From assembly GCF_002858935.1 (NCBI RefSeq), contig NZ_PJRT01000005.1:248001-312000 (forward strand): a DNA stretch of 64,000 nt, in the 5' to 3' direction. How positions within the stretch are numbered: the stretch's first letter is position 1; every line of letters begins with the position of its first letter. Positions 52,665 through 62,474 of this stretch are shown one piece after another. A program made the translations under genes and the position numbers. The notes under the pieces are model-generated. The model searched no databases. It had not been told where the DNA came from and saw only the letters and a program-made list of their open reading frames with translations. Origin of the DNA: Pantoea endophytica (lineage in GTDB: Bacteria; Pseudomonadota; Gammaproteobacteria; Enterobacterales; Enterobacteriaceae).

Positions 52665-54140
52665 TTAGCCCTGCGCAAGCAAATAACTATCCAACCTGAT
52701 CAACGCGATCACATATTTCGGCAACGCCTCCAGCAGCGATGGCAGATGGATTGTCTCGTCGGCACCGTGCGGCAATCCATGGCCTTCGGGTAAAAAATCG
52801 GGCGTGTTTGCTGCGGTTTTCCGATAGCCGGGCCCAAAGGTGATGGCGTTTGGCAGCTTCTTCGAATGGGTCACGCCGCCCATCGCGTAAGGGCGATCGT
52901 CATTGCCGGTGGTGTCATTCCACACTTGCTGCAGCAGCGAAATCACCGGATGTGAGGTCGGCAGGAAGAACGGCGCCACGTCGCGCCAGCCGGGATCGAG
53001 CGTAATGGTAGTAGCGGCTAACTGCTGTTGCAGCATCTCGACGATCTGCTCGCCGCGCCACGAAACCGGATAACGGATATCGCAGTCAATGCTCAGCGTG
53101 TCGGCGCGATGGCTGTACCACACGCCCGCGTTCAGCGTCAGTTTGCCGGACTCCGCATCTTCCAGCCCCAATCCGGCGCTCTCGCCATACGGCGACGCAA
53201 ACAGCTGTACCAGCGTTTCCGCCAGCTGACGTTCGTGATCGCCCAATAGCTCCAGCTCAATCAGTGCGGTGAGCAGCACCTGCGTGGCATTCAGCGTGCC
53301 GTCGGGGAAGGCGGCATGCCCGCCGTTGCCGCGCGCTTTCAGGGTGAAAGCGCCATCGTTTTCCGGCTTGATCGACACATAGGTCGCGGCAATGCCCTGC
53401 AGCAGCGCCAGCTTTTCACTAACCGCATGCTGATCGGCCTGTGCAATTCGCACGCTGGCGAAATCCGGCACGCTATTGCTGGCCGATCCGGCAACAATAT
53501 CCGCCAGCACGCCCGATTCGGCGACATTCAGGGTAAAACTGAGTTGTCCTTTCTGCGCATTGTTCACCGGGAACATGCCATCGGTGACAATCGAATAATC
53601 AGGCACCGGACCGTTCTCCGCAAACCACGCCATATCGGCCATGTTGGTCTCTTCCGCCAGACCATAAACGATGCGCAGATTGTGATGCAGCGGAATATTC
53701 AGATCGCGCATCAGCTTTAACAGATAGAAATTGAGCACACCGGGCCCTTTGTTATCCGCCACGCCGCGACCAATCACAAAATCGCCGTGCTGCGTTAGCG
53801 CAAAGGGCGGAAAGGTCCAGTTGTCGCCCGCTGGCACCACATCCAGGTGGTTGATCAGCCCGATGTCGCGCGCGTGCTCGCCATAAATCACCGAACCGGC
53901 GTAGCCCTGATGCTGCTCGGTTTTGAAACCGGCCTGCTCGGCCTGATCTAACACCTGCTGCAAGATTTGCGCGCACTCGGGGCCAAAAGGCGCGCCGGGC
54001 GCTGCGCGGTCGGCGCGGCTGATGCTGGGAATAGCAATCCATTCGGCCAAATCATTGGTTAATGCGGCGCGGTGCTCCGCAATCCATTGCTGGATCTGTG
54101 GCAACAGCGCGCTTTCCTGAGGTGATAACGACGCGGACAT
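52665..54140 (-). CDS. M20-family peptidase, PepV/dipeptidase-like (491 aa)
   Basis: A dinuclear-metal peptidase. Motifs INHLDVVPAGDNW (His, Asp), GRGVADNKGPG (bridging Asp in the DNKG form typical of PepV/carnosinase-like members) and GLAEETNM (catalytic Glu pair). It lies divergent to the hydantoinase genes with about 210 bp between the starts and convergent with the SDR. A role in cleaving carbamoyl or dipeptide products linked to the hydantoinase is plausible but unproven. Confidence 0.9.
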   Translation of the reverse strand: MSASLSPQESALLPQIQQWIAEHRAALTNDLAEWIAIPSISRADRAAPGAPFGPECAQILQQVLDQAEQAGFKTEQHQGYAGSVIYGEHARDIGLINHLDVVPAGDNWTFPPFALTQHGDFVIGRGVADNKGPGVLNFYLLKLMRDLNIPLHHNLRIVYGLAEETNMADMAWFAENGPVPDYSIVTDGMFPVNNAQKGQLSFTLNVAESGVLADIVAGSASNSVPDFASVRIAQADQHAVSEKLALLQGIAATYVSIKPENDGAFTLKARGNGGHAAFPDGTLNATQVLLTALIELELLGDHERQLAETLVQLFASPYGESAGLGLEDAESGKLTLNAGVWYSHRADTLSIDCDIRYPVSWRGEQIVEMLQQQLAATTITLDPGWRDVAPFFLPTSHPVISLLQQVWNDTTGNDDRPYAMGGVTHSKKLPNAITFGPGYRKTAANTPDFLPEGHGLPHGADETIHLPSLLEALPKYVIALIRLDSYLLAQG

Positions 54141-54350
54141 AAGGCTTCTCCTTCAATTTATGCACAACATAAAACATTCCACCGCGTCGGCTTAGACGCA
54201 TTTGCGCGAACCATTGCTACCACGCAGCTAAGCGCCACTTCATGCGCATTCCTGCAAAGCTTAGCTATTTTTGTTGCTCGTATTGCATGGCAAAGCAACG
54301 GAGATTAACGCCCTACGACGCTAAGTCACCAGTAATGCAGGAGAATTAAG

Positions 54351-56408
54351 GTGGATAACAGCCCCGCAGCCGGAGCGACAGTCGGCGTGGATGTCGGAGG
54401 AACCTTTACCGATTTTGTTTTATTTGATCCGCAACGCCAGCAACGCTTTTTCCATAAACAGCCCAGCACGCCCGCCGATCCCGCTCTGGCGGTAAGTGAC
54501 GGGCTGCGCGCCGTGCTGCTGAAAAGCGGTTTGCCCGCCAGCGCGCTATCGCTGGTGTTGCACGGCACCACGCTGGGCCTCAACGCCATTATCCAGCGGC
54601 GCGGCGCGGATATCGCGCTAGTGATCAGCGCCGGTTTCCGCGATGTGCTGGAGATCGCGCGTGCGCGTATGCCGTCCTCCTTTGATTTTCATGCCGACCG
54701 CGAGCCGCCTTTTTTACCGCGTCAGCGCGTGCTGGAGATCCCGGCGCGTTTTAGTCCCGCCGGTGAAGTGACGCAGTGGCCAACTGAGGCCGAACTGGCG
54801 ACGGTGGTATCCGAGGTTCTGCAACTCAAGGTGAGCGCGGTGGCACTGGTGACCATCAATGGTTATGCCAATCCCACGCGTGAAGCGGAACTGGCAAGCG
54901 CGCTGGCTGCAAAGTTAGGCACGGTGCCGGTGCTCTCTTCGGCGCAGCTGTGGCCGGAGATTCGTGAGTATGAACGCACATTGGTGGCCGGGCTGAACGC
55001 CTATATTCAGCCGCTGATGCAGCGCTACTTTAACCGCCTGAGCGATTTACTGGCGCAGCAGGCGATTGACGTTCCCTTATTGATCACCGCGTCCAACGGC
55101 GGCGTGCTGCCGCTGGACGCCGCACATCAGCGCCCGGTGGACACGCTACTCTCCGGACCGGCATCCGGCGTGATTGCTGCGGCGCATCTGGCGTCCGGTA
55201 CAGGTTTTGTCTCCTTCGATATGGGCGGCACCAGCAGCGATATCTCGCTGTCGGAGCAGGGCGAAATCGAACGCGTTAACCGCACCGAGATTGGCGGCCT
55301 GCCGCTGATTTTGCCGGTGGTGGGCGTATCGGCGATTGGTGCCGGCGGCGGCTCCATCGTGCATGTCGATGATTTCGGCATTCTCAAGGTTGGCCCAGAA
55401 AGTGCGGGGGCGGATCCGGGTCCGGTTGCCTATCAGCGCGGCGGCACGCAACCCACGCTCACCGACTGCTATCTGGTGAGCGGCATCTTATCCGCCGACG
55501 CGGCGTTGGCGGGCACCATCACGCTGGATCACGCCGCCGCACTTCGCGCACTCAGCGAATTGGGCGAAACGTTAGGTTTGGCGGCCGAACAGGTGGCAAG
55601 CGGCGCTATCGCAGTAGCCACCGCGCAGATGGCGACCGAACTGAACAAAGCGCTGGCGCAGCGCGGATTGACCGCCGATGGCTTGACGCTGATTCCCTTT
55701 GGCGGCGCGGGCCCGACCCACGCCAACTTCTTTGCCGAAGAGGCGGGCATCAACCGCATTCTGGTGCCGCTGCGTCCCGGCACGTTCTGCGCCGAGGGCG
55801 CGATCAGCGCTGATATCCGCCGCGACTTTGTGCGCAGCCTGCGCATCAACGTTACAGCGGAGAGCTACGGCAAAATCGCCGCCACCGTTGCGGAGCTGCA
55901 TCAGCTGGCGCAAAAGTGGTTTGCCGAACAGGCCAGCCGCCTCAGCGAGCGCGCCCATTATCGGGTGGAAGCGGATATGCGCTATGCCGGACAGGCCTAC
56001 GAACTCAGCGTCACTCTCGGCAGCCCGGCAAGCATCACGCATCAGCAACTGCTTGAACGTTTTCAGCAGCTGCATCAGCAGCGTTATGGCTTTAACACGC
56101 CTGACGCGGCCATTGAACTCACCACGCTGCGCCTGTCGCTGAATGCCGTTTTGCCGCGCCCAACCGATAAACCTTTTAACGCAGACGTTAAGATTGATGA
56201 GCCAGTTTCGCGCCCACTTTATCTGCGCGGCGGCTGGGTGAATGCGCGCATCTGGCAACGTGTGAACATCGGTAAGCAGAGCCTCATTCTCGGCCCGGCG
56301 GTGATCGAACAAGAGGATACCACCACGCTGATCTTGCCTGGCTGGTCGGCGTGCACCGATAGCAGCGGCAATCTGCTGATCGCGCGCGTAACGGGAGACG
56401 CAGCATGA
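54351..56408 (+). CDS. hyuA: Hydantoinase/oxoprolinase subunit A (HyuA-like, 685 aa)
   Basis: The ATP-binding half of an ATP-dependent cyclic amide hydrolase (5-oxoprolinase or N-methylhydantoinase type). It has an N-terminal actin-like motif GVDVGGTFTDFVLFD, the second phosphate motif FDMGGTSSDISL, GAGGGSIVHVD and FGGAGPTHANFFAEE. The start is GTG with AGGAG upstream. Its stop overlaps the subunit B start (ATGA). The exact ring substrate cannot be read from sequence. Confidence 0.92.
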   Translation: MDNSPAAGATVGVDVGGTFTDFVLFDPQRQQRFFHKQPSTPADPALAVSDGLRAVLLKSGLPASALSLVLHGTTLGLNAIIQRRGADIALVISAGFRDVLEIARARMPSSFDFHADREPPFLPRQRVLEIPARFSPAGEVTQWPTEAELATVVSEVLQLKVSAVALVTINGYANPTREAELASALAAKLGTVPVLSSAQLWPEIREYERTLVAGLNAYIQPLMQRYFNRLSDLLAQQAIDVPLLITASNGGVLPLDAAHQRPVDTLLSGPASGVIAAAHLASGTGFVSFDMGGTSSDISLSEQGEIERVNRTEIGGLPLILPVVGVSAIGAGGGSIVHVDDFGILKVGPESAGADPGPVAYQRGGTQPTLTDCYLVSGILSADAALAGTITLDHAAALRALSELGETLGLAAEQVASGAIAVATAQMATELNKALAQRGLTADGLTLIPFGGAGPTHANFFAEEAGINRILVPLRPGTFCAEGAISADIRRDFVRSLRINVTAESYGKIAATVAELHQLAQKWFAEQASRLSERAHYRVEADMRYAGQAYELSVTLGSPASITHQQLLERFQQLHQQRYGFNTPDAAIELTTLRLSLNAVLPRPTDKPFNADVKIDEPVSRPLYLRGGWVNARIWQRVNIGKQSLILGPAVIEQEDTTTLILPGWSACTDSSGNLLIARVTGDAA

Positions 56409-58435
56409 AACTGGATGCCATCACTCTCGAAATCCTCAACCAAAAACTCACCGCGCTCACCGAAGAGATGTGCCACATCCTGCAGCGCACCGGACGCACG
56501 CTGTACGTCAAGGAAACCGCCGATTTTTGCTGCGCGGTGGCTGATCTGCAAGGCCGCTTCTTTGCCTATCCGAAAGGTATTGGCGTTTCCGGTTTTGTCG
56601 GGCTGAACGCGCTAACCGCGATTCAGGCGGTCGGCGAGGTTGCGCCCGGCGATGTGATTCTGACTAACGATCCCTGGCGCTCGCGCGGGCTGGCGACGCA
56701 TCTGCCAGATTTGCAGGTGCTGGCGCCGTGGTTCGTCGATGGCGAACTGGTGGCGTGGGGCTGGGCTTTTTTACACGCCTCCGACGTTGGCGGGCGCGTG
56801 CCGAGCAGCATCTCGCCGACCAACAGCGATATTTATCAGGAAGGGCTGCAAATTCCGCCGGTCAAGCTGGTGCGTGCGGGTGAACTCAATCGTGATGTGA
56901 TGAACATTCTCACCGCCAACAGCCGCACGCCGGAGGCGATTGCTGGCGATATTCAGGCGATGCTGGCCGCGCTCAATGCCGGTCGCGATCGCCTGAATCG
57001 CATCGTGGCGCAGCATGGCGTTACGGACGTGGTGCAGGCGCAGCAGGATTTGCAGGCATATTCGGCGATCCGCGCGCGCCAGGTGCTGCGCCGCATTCCC
57101 GACGGCGTGTATCAGTTTGAAGATTACCTCGATGACGCCGCAGGCAGCGGCTTGCCGGTGCGGCTCGCCATCACCGCCACCTTTAACGATGGCAAGGTGC
57201 ATCTCGATTTCACCGGCAGCGATGCGCAGGTGGCGGCGGCGATCAACATTCCCAGCCACGGCGATCCACATGCTTGGCTGACGCTGCGCATTTTGGCGCT
57301 GGTGTGCACGCTGGACAAAGGCGTGCCGCTGAATGCCGGATTACTCGCGCCGGTGACGCTGTTTGCGCCCGCCGGATCGCTGGTCAATCCGCACTATCCG
57401 GCGGCAGTTGGCGTACGCCATGCGGCGGCGGTGCGCGTGAATGATCTGCTGAACGGTTTGCTGGGTCAGCCGTTGCCGGACGTAATGCCCGCCGCCAGCG
57501 GTGGCACCATCATTCCGCTGGTGATCGCCGAAGTGGCGCGCAATGGCCGCGAGCAAAATGTGCAGGTGATCGAACCGCTGGTCGGCGGGGGCGGGGCGCG
57601 TTGGAGGCATGACGGCATCGACGGCCGCGACAACAGCATCTCCAATCTGGCGAACAATCCGGTGGAGATGGTGGAAGCGGAAACCCATATCGAAATCCGC
57701 CAGTACGCGCTGCGCCCGGGTTCTGCCGGCGCAGGACAATGGCGCGGCGGCATGGGCCAGCAGATCCGCGTGCGCATTCTGCAAGATGACAGCACGCTGC
57801 TGGCGCGCGGCATGGAGCGCATGCTGTTCCAGCCGTGGGGCGTGCAGGGCGGTCAGCCGGGGCAATCGACCACGCTGACGCTTAATCCTGATGTCGCGGG
57901 CGGCCAGCCACTCGGCAAGATCGATCTGCTGAGCGTCAACGCCGGTGACGAAGTGCTGCTGCAAACGCCCGGCGGCGGCGGTTGGGGCGATCCCTTCAAG
58001 CGCGATGCGCTGGCGGTGCAAAACGATGTCGATAACCATTTGCTGAGCCACGCCGACGCGGCGCAGCACTATGGCGTGGTGTTTACCGATCACGGCATTG
58101 ATGCCGCGGCCACCGCCGCCTTGCGCAGCCAACCGCGTGCAGCGTCATCTTCTTTCGGCGCGGCGCGCGAGAACTGGCAAACGCTGTTTGATGGCGATCT
58201 GCTGACGCGGCTCAATCAGCTGCTTTATCCACTCAGTCCGGCCGAACGCCAGCGCCATCGCTCTGCGGTGTTTGCCGCCGCGTTAGCGCAGTTACCGGCA
58301 GATTTTCCTCGTTCAACTTCTCCAGCTATCGCGACGGCGCGCCAGGCGTTTGCCGCTGCGCTGCGCGCGCTGGAGAGTGAACTTTCAGCGTCAATGACCT
58401 CAATACCAGGAGATGGCCATGCGCCAGTTAAATAA
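56405..58435 (+). CDS. hyuB: Hydantoinase/oxoprolinase subunit B (HyuB-like, 676 aa)
   Basis: The catalytic partner of HyuA: N-terminal LDAITLEILNQKLTAL, then TNDPWRSRGLATHLPDL carrying a conserved His, GGGGARWRHDGIDGRD and VLLQTPGGGGWGDP. The C-terminal ~130 residues form a variable tail. It overlaps HyuA by 4 bp and the transporter binding-protein gene by 17 bp, which indicates one transcript of ring hydrolase plus importer. Confidence 0.92.
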   Translation: MKLDAITLEILNQKLTALTEEMCHILQRTGRTLYVKETADFCCAVADLQGRFFAYPKGIGVSGFVGLNALTAIQAVGEVAPGDVILTNDPWRSRGLATHLPDLQVLAPWFVDGELVAWGWAFLHASDVGGRVPSSISPTNSDIYQEGLQIPPVKLVRAGELNRDVMNILTANSRTPEAIAGDIQAMLAALNAGRDRLNRIVAQHGVTDVVQAQQDLQAYSAIRARQVLRRIPDGVYQFEDYLDDAAGSGLPVRLAITATFNDGKVHLDFTGSDAQVAAAINIPSHGDPHAWLTLRILALVCTLDKGVPLNAGLLAPVTLFAPAGSLVNPHYPAAVGVRHAAAVRVNDLLNGLLGQPLPDVMPAASGGTIIPLVIAEVARNGREQNVQVIEPLVGGGGARWRHDGIDGRDNSISNLANNPVEMVEAETHIEIRQYALRPGSAGAGQWRGGMGQQIRVRILQDDSTLLARGMERMLFQPWGVQGGQPGQSTTLTLNPDVAGGQPLGKIDLLSVNAGDEVLLQTPGGGGWGDPFKRDALAVQNDVDNHLLSHADAAQHYGVVFTDHGIDAAATAALRSQPRAASSSFGAARENWQTLFDGDLLTRLNQLLYPLSPAERQRHRSAVFAAALAQLPADFPRSTSPAIATARQAFAAALRALESELSASMTSIPGDGHAPVK

Positions 58436-59495
58436 CAAAAAAATCCTGCTCACCGCGCTGGTGGGCATGTTGATCAGCGGTGCGGCGAGCGCGGCTGAAA
58501 CCACAGACTCGGTGATCGTTGGCGTTTACGGCGGTGACTGGGAGAAAAATATCCGCGCGTCCGGTCTGGAGCAGTTTGCCAAAGATAATCACCTGAAGCT
58601 GACCGTAGTGCCGGGCGCGGATGCCGAATGGTTTGCCAAGCTTCGCGCCGCCAAAGGCCGTCGTTCGCCGTATGACGTGGTGGTGTTCCAGCCCGATACC
58701 GTGCAGCGCGCGCAGGCGGCGGGCTTGCTGCAGCCGCTGGATGCCAAAGATATTCCCAACCTGAATAATCTGTATCAGAGCGTGCAGTCGCGCTTTGTGT
58801 ATGACAATCAAACCTACGCCGCCGCCTTCAGCCTCGGCCAGCTTGGCCTCGCTTATCGCAGCGATCTGGTGAAAACCCCGCCGAAAAGCTGGCTCGACTT
58901 GTGGAATCCGGAATACAAAGGCCACGTAGCGATTTCATCGCCGACCTACGCCGCCGGTTTGCAGTTCTTCGCGGGCTTAGTGCACGCGTTGGGCGGCGAA
59001 CTTAATCAGCCTGCCGCCGTGGACAAAGCCTTCACCAAACTGGCGGAACTGCGCGGCAACGCGGTGGCGTTCCCGGACAGTCCGGGCGCGATTCAAACCC
59101 TGCTGGAGCGTGGCGATGCGTGGGTGGTACCGTACTGGGATGGCCGCGTGTTTGCGCTCAAGCAGCAGGGCATGAAAGTTGATTTCGTCTATCCGTCCGA
59201 TGGCCCGGTTGTCGGTGCCGCGAACTGGGTGATTCCAAAGGGCGCGCCGAACCTCGCCAACGCCTACAAAGTGGTTAACGCCATGTCTGCGCCCGACGTG
59301 CAGAAAGCCTTCTCGGATAAATCACTGTATGGCATGACCAATAAAGACGTGCAGTACAGCGACAACCTGAAGAAGCAGGTGAAAGTGGGCGAAGCAGCCT
59401 ACAGCAAACTGATCTGGATTGATTACAGCACCGCCACGCCGCAGCTGGCGGACTGGACGCGTCGCTGGAGCCAGGCGCTGGGTGGTGCCAAATGA
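58419..59495 (+). CDS. ABC substrate-binding protein, spermidine/putrescine type (358 aa)
   Basis: A periplasmic binding protein of the PotD/PotF fold group with a signal peptide (MRQLNNKKILLTALVGMLIS, cleavage near ASAAE). The mature start SVIVGVYGGDWEKN is typical. The start at 58419 was preferred because AGGAG is 6 nt upstream; the ATG at 58413 would directly abut that site. It overlaps hyuB by 17 bp. The ligand is more likely a compound processed by HyuAB than a polyamine. Confidence 0.9.
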   Translation: MRQLNNKKILLTALVGMLISGAASAAETTDSVIVGVYGGDWEKNIRASGLEQFAKDNHLKLTVVPGADAEWFAKLRAAKGRRSPYDVVVFQPDTVQRAQAAGLLQPLDAKDIPNLNNLYQSVQSRFVYDNQTYAAAFSLGQLGLAYRSDLVKTPPKSWLDLWNPEYKGHVAISSPTYAAGLQFFAGLVHALGGELNQPAAVDKAFTKLAELRGNAVAFPDSPGAIQTLLERGDAWVVPYWDGRVFALKQQGMKVDFVYPSDGPVVGAANWVIPKGAPNLANAYKVVNAMSAPDVQKAFSDKSLYGMTNKDVQYSDNLKKQVKVGEAAYSKLIWIDYSTATPQLADWTRRWSQALGGAK

Positions 59496-60574
59496 GTTCA
59501 GTCGTCATTGACGGCGTAGCGCGGCAGTTTGATAACCACCGCGCGCTGAATGACGTCAGCATCACCATCGAGCAGGGCGAGTTTTTCTCCCTGCTCGGGC
59601 CGAGCGGCTGCGGCAAAACCACGCTGCTGAATATCATCGCCGGATTTTTGTCGCCGAATAACGGGCGCGTGTTGATTGGTGGCAAGGATGTCACCGCGCT
59701 GCCGCCGTATCAGCGCCACATCGGCATGGTGTTCCAGAACTACGCGCTGTTTCCGCATCTGAGCGTGGGCGATAACGTCGCGTTCGGGCTGAAGGTGCGC
59801 AAAGTATCGCGCAGCGAACGGCAGCGTCGTGTCACCGAAGCGCTAAAGCAGGTGCGACTGGAAGGGCTGGCGCAGCGCATGCCGCATCAGCTTTCCGGCG
59901 GACAGCAGCAGCGCGTAGCGATTGCGCGCGCGCTGGCGATTGAACCGCAGGTGCTGCTGCTGGATGAACCGCTGTCGAACCTCGATGCGCGCCTGCGCAA
60001 GGAGATGCAGGACGAACTGCGCGCGTTGCAGCAGCGCGTCGGCATCACCACGGTGCTGGTGACGCACGATCAGGAAGAGGCGCTGACGCTGTCGGACCGC
60101 ATTGGCATTCTCGGGCAGGGCGAGCTGCAGCAGATTGGCGCACCCGCCGCGCTCTACCGGCAACCGGCGAATCGCTTTGTCGCGGAGTTTGTCGGACAGG
60201 CCAATCTGTTCCATGCCTCTGCGCACAACGGACTTTACCAGGCGCGCGATCACTTTGTAGCCGCCGGATCAGCGCTGCAACTCAGCGCCGCGCAACCGGC
60301 AAGTGCCTCATCGTTGCTTATTGTGCGTCCCGAGCGCGTGCAGTTCTCCAGCGAGCCGCAGCAATTTACCAGCAACGGCAGCGCCGCCAGTGTGAAAGAA
60401 GTGAGTTTTGCCGGTGCGACCTTGCGGCTGGTGTGCCAGCTGCCGGGCGGCGGCGAGATCCGCGTGCAGCCAGCAGAAGCGCACTTTTCACAGCTGCCCG
60501 CGCCGGGCGATCGCTGCTATCTGCACTGGCAAGCGGCGGATGTCATCGTGCTGCCCGCGCAGGAGCGCGCCTGA
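59492..60574 (+). CDS. ABC transporter ATPase, PotA type (360 aa)
   Basis: An ATPase with Walker A GPSGCGKTT, Q-loop QNYALFPHL, signature LSGGQQQRVAIA and LLLDEPLSNLD, followed by a C-terminal TOBE regulatory domain (SLLIVRPERVQF). Standard for polyamine/Fe-type importers. 4-bp overlap with the binding-protein gene; its TGA shares a base with the next ATG. Confidence 0.94.
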   Translation: MSSVVIDGVARQFDNHRALNDVSITIEQGEFFSLLGPSGCGKTTLLNIIAGFLSPNNGRVLIGGKDVTALPPYQRHIGMVFQNYALFPHLSVGDNVAFGLKVRKVSRSERQRRVTEALKQVRLEGLAQRMPHQLSGGQQQRVAIARALAIEPQVLLLDEPLSNLDARLRKEMQDELRALQQRVGITTVLVTHDQEEALTLSDRIGILGQGELQQIGAPAALYRQPANRFVAEFVGQANLFHASAHNGLYQARDHFVAAGSALQLSAAQPASASSLLIVRPERVQFSSEPQQFTSNGSAASVKEVSFAGATLRLVCQLPGGGEIRVQPAEAHFSQLPAPGDRCYLHWQAADVIVLPAQERA

Positions 60575-61440
60575 TGAAGATCGCTACGCGTAATCTGTTT
60601 CCCTGGCTGCTGCTGACGCCATCGCTACTTTTTCTGCTGCTGTTTTTGCTGGTGCCGCTGCTGCTGCTGTTCGACCAAAGCCTGACCAACGTTGATAGCC
60701 TGCTCAATCCGCTGCCCGGTTACAGCCTGGCGCAATATGTGACGGTGTTTGCCGATCCGCAATATCTGCACGCGCTCTGGACCACGCTGTGGGTGTCGCT
60801 GCTCACCGCCGCGATTACCGTGCTGCTGGCGTGGCCGGCGGCGTGGCTGCTGGTGACGACGCAGCGGCGCGGCTGGCGCACGCTGCTGTATGTGATCCTG
60901 ATTTCTCCGCTGCTCACCAGCGTGGTGATCCGCACCTTCGCGTGGATTGTGCTGCTGGCGCAGAACGGTTTGATCAACGGCTTCCTGCTGTTCACCGGTT
61001 TGATTCCACAGCCGCTGAGCCTGTTGTGGAACATGAATGCGGTGATCATCGCTTATGTGCAGGTGATGCTGCCGTTTGCCGTGCTGCCGCTGATTACCTC
61101 GCTGAATGAAATCGCGCCCTCGCTGCGATTGGCGGCGATGAGTCTGGGTGCTACGCCCGCGATGACCTTCCGCCGCGTGGTGCTGCCTTTGACGCTGCCC
61201 GGCATGCTGACCGGTTTCATCATCGTCTTTTCCCTCGCGGCGGGCAGCTACATCACGCCATTGCTGATTGGTGGACGCTTACAGCCGCTGCTGCCGATTG
61301 CCATTTATCAACAGGCGATGCAGATCGCTAACCTGCCGCTGGCGGCGGCGCTGTCGTTGACCTTGCTGGTGATGACCTTGATAGTCGCCGGGATTGCGGG
61401 CGCGTTCCTGAAACGCTGGGAGAAGAAAAATCATGGATAA
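60574..61440 (+). CDS. ABC permease, PotB type (288 aa)
   Basis: An inner-membrane permease of six helices with the coupling loop LRLAAMSLGATPAMTFRRVV. The start at 60574 (MKIATRNLFPWLLLTPS) uses the TGATG junction with the ATPase gene; the longer frame inside that gene is a shadow. 8-bp overlap with the next permease. Confidence 0.93.
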   Translation: MKIATRNLFPWLLLTPSLLFLLLFLLVPLLLLFDQSLTNVDSLLNPLPGYSLAQYVTVFADPQYLHALWTTLWVSLLTAAITVLLAWPAAWLLVTTQRRGWRTLLYVILISPLLTSVVIRTFAWIVLLAQNGLINGFLLFTGLIPQPLSLLWNMNAVIIAYVQVMLPFAVLPLITSLNEIAPSLRLAAMSLGATPAMTFRRVVLPLTLPGMLTGFIIVFSLAAGSYITPLLIGGRLQPLLPIAIYQQAMQIANLPLAAALSLTLLVMTLIVAGIAGAFLKRWEKKNHG

Positions 61441-62239
61441 CACGCAAAGCCTGGCACAGCGGCTGACGCAGTTCGGCGTGACGCTGGCGGGCATCGTGAT
61501 TTACGCCTTTTTAGCGCTGCCGGTGCTGGTGATTGTGCTCTCGGCGTTTAGCCCGGAGCCGTATCCGCAGTTTCCGCCGCAGGGATTTTCGCTGCGCTGG
61601 TTTAGTGCACTTTTACAGGATGACGGCTGGATCGCGTCGCTGTGGATCAGCGCCTTGCTGCTGGTGATCGTCACGCCAATCACCGTGGTGCTGGGTACGT
61701 TTGCCGCCTGGTCGCTGGCGCGGCTGGAGTTCCGCTATCGCGAAGCCTTACAGGCGTTTATTCTGTCGCCGCTGATGATTCCGCAAGTGGTGCTGGGCAT
61801 TGCGCTGCTTTATGTGCTGACGGCGGCGGGTATCGCCGGGATGATCACCGGGCTGGTGATTAGCCATGTGGTGGTGGCGCTGCCGTATGTGGTGCGCACC
61901 GTTAGCGTGAGCCTGGCGGCAATGGATAAGCGGCTCGAAGCGGTATCGATGAGTTTGGGCGCGGGGCGCTGGTATACGTTTCGCCACGTCACGCTGCCGC
62001 TCATTAAGCCCGGCATTCTGGCCGGAGCGGTATTTGCGGCGGTGACCTCGTTTGGTGAAGTCTCCGTGAGCCTGTTTCTCAGCGCGCCAGACACCATCAC
62101 CGTGCCGGTTCGGGTATTTAATTACGTCGATCAGACTTTCGATCCTACGGTGAATGCGATTTCGGTAATCTTTATTATCTTCGCGGTGCTGATTTTAATG
62201 GTAATTGAGAAAACGATTGGGCTGGTGAAGTTGAGTTAG
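61433..62239 (+). CDS. ABC permease, PotC type (268 aa)
   Basis: The partner permease: VLSAFSPEPYPQFPPQGFSLRW, helices and the coupling loop LEAVSMSLGAGRWYTFRHVT. It completes the importer and ends the operon; a terminator follows 110 bp later. Confidence 0.93.
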   Translation: MDNTQSLAQRLTQFGVTLAGIVIYAFLALPVLVIVLSAFSPEPYPQFPPQGFSLRWFSALLQDDGWIASLWISALLLVIVTPITVVLGTFAAWSLARLEFRYREALQAFILSPLMIPQVVLGIALLYVLTAAGIAGMITGLVISHVVVALPYVVRTVSVSLAAMDKRLEAVSMSLGAGRWYTFRHVTLPLIKPGILAGAVFAAVTSFGEVSVSLFLSAPDTITVPVRVFNYVDQTFDPTVNAISVIFIIFAVLILMVIEKTIGLVKLS

Positions 62240-62348
62240 ATTGTTCGGTTATCGCCGCCGTGATGGGGAAATAATGGGATCGTTGCGTGATAAATAATGG
62301 ATATTGCGTTTACGGGTCTTTCTCAGAAAATTCTTTAGTTAAACGAGT

Positions 62349-62378
62349 AAACCGCACTGGTAAGTGCGGTTTTTTTTA
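62349..62378 (+). terminator. Terminator of the hydantoinase/importer operon
   Basis: AACCGCACT, loop GGTA, AGTGCGGTT (62350-62358 and 62363-62371) followed by a T-run to 62377. Confidence 0.9.
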
Positions 62379-62474
62379 TGAATAGGGATCACAACTGGCT
62401 AAATTTTCGCTTCACTGAATTTTATTATTCCCCTATGGTTTGCGTGGTTAACGGGATTAACTATAGGGATATTT

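Noticed and set aside
54141..54350. Sigma-54 promoter before hyuA
   Set aside because: TGCGC-N4-TGCAA resembles the consensus only partly; the invariant GG is missing.
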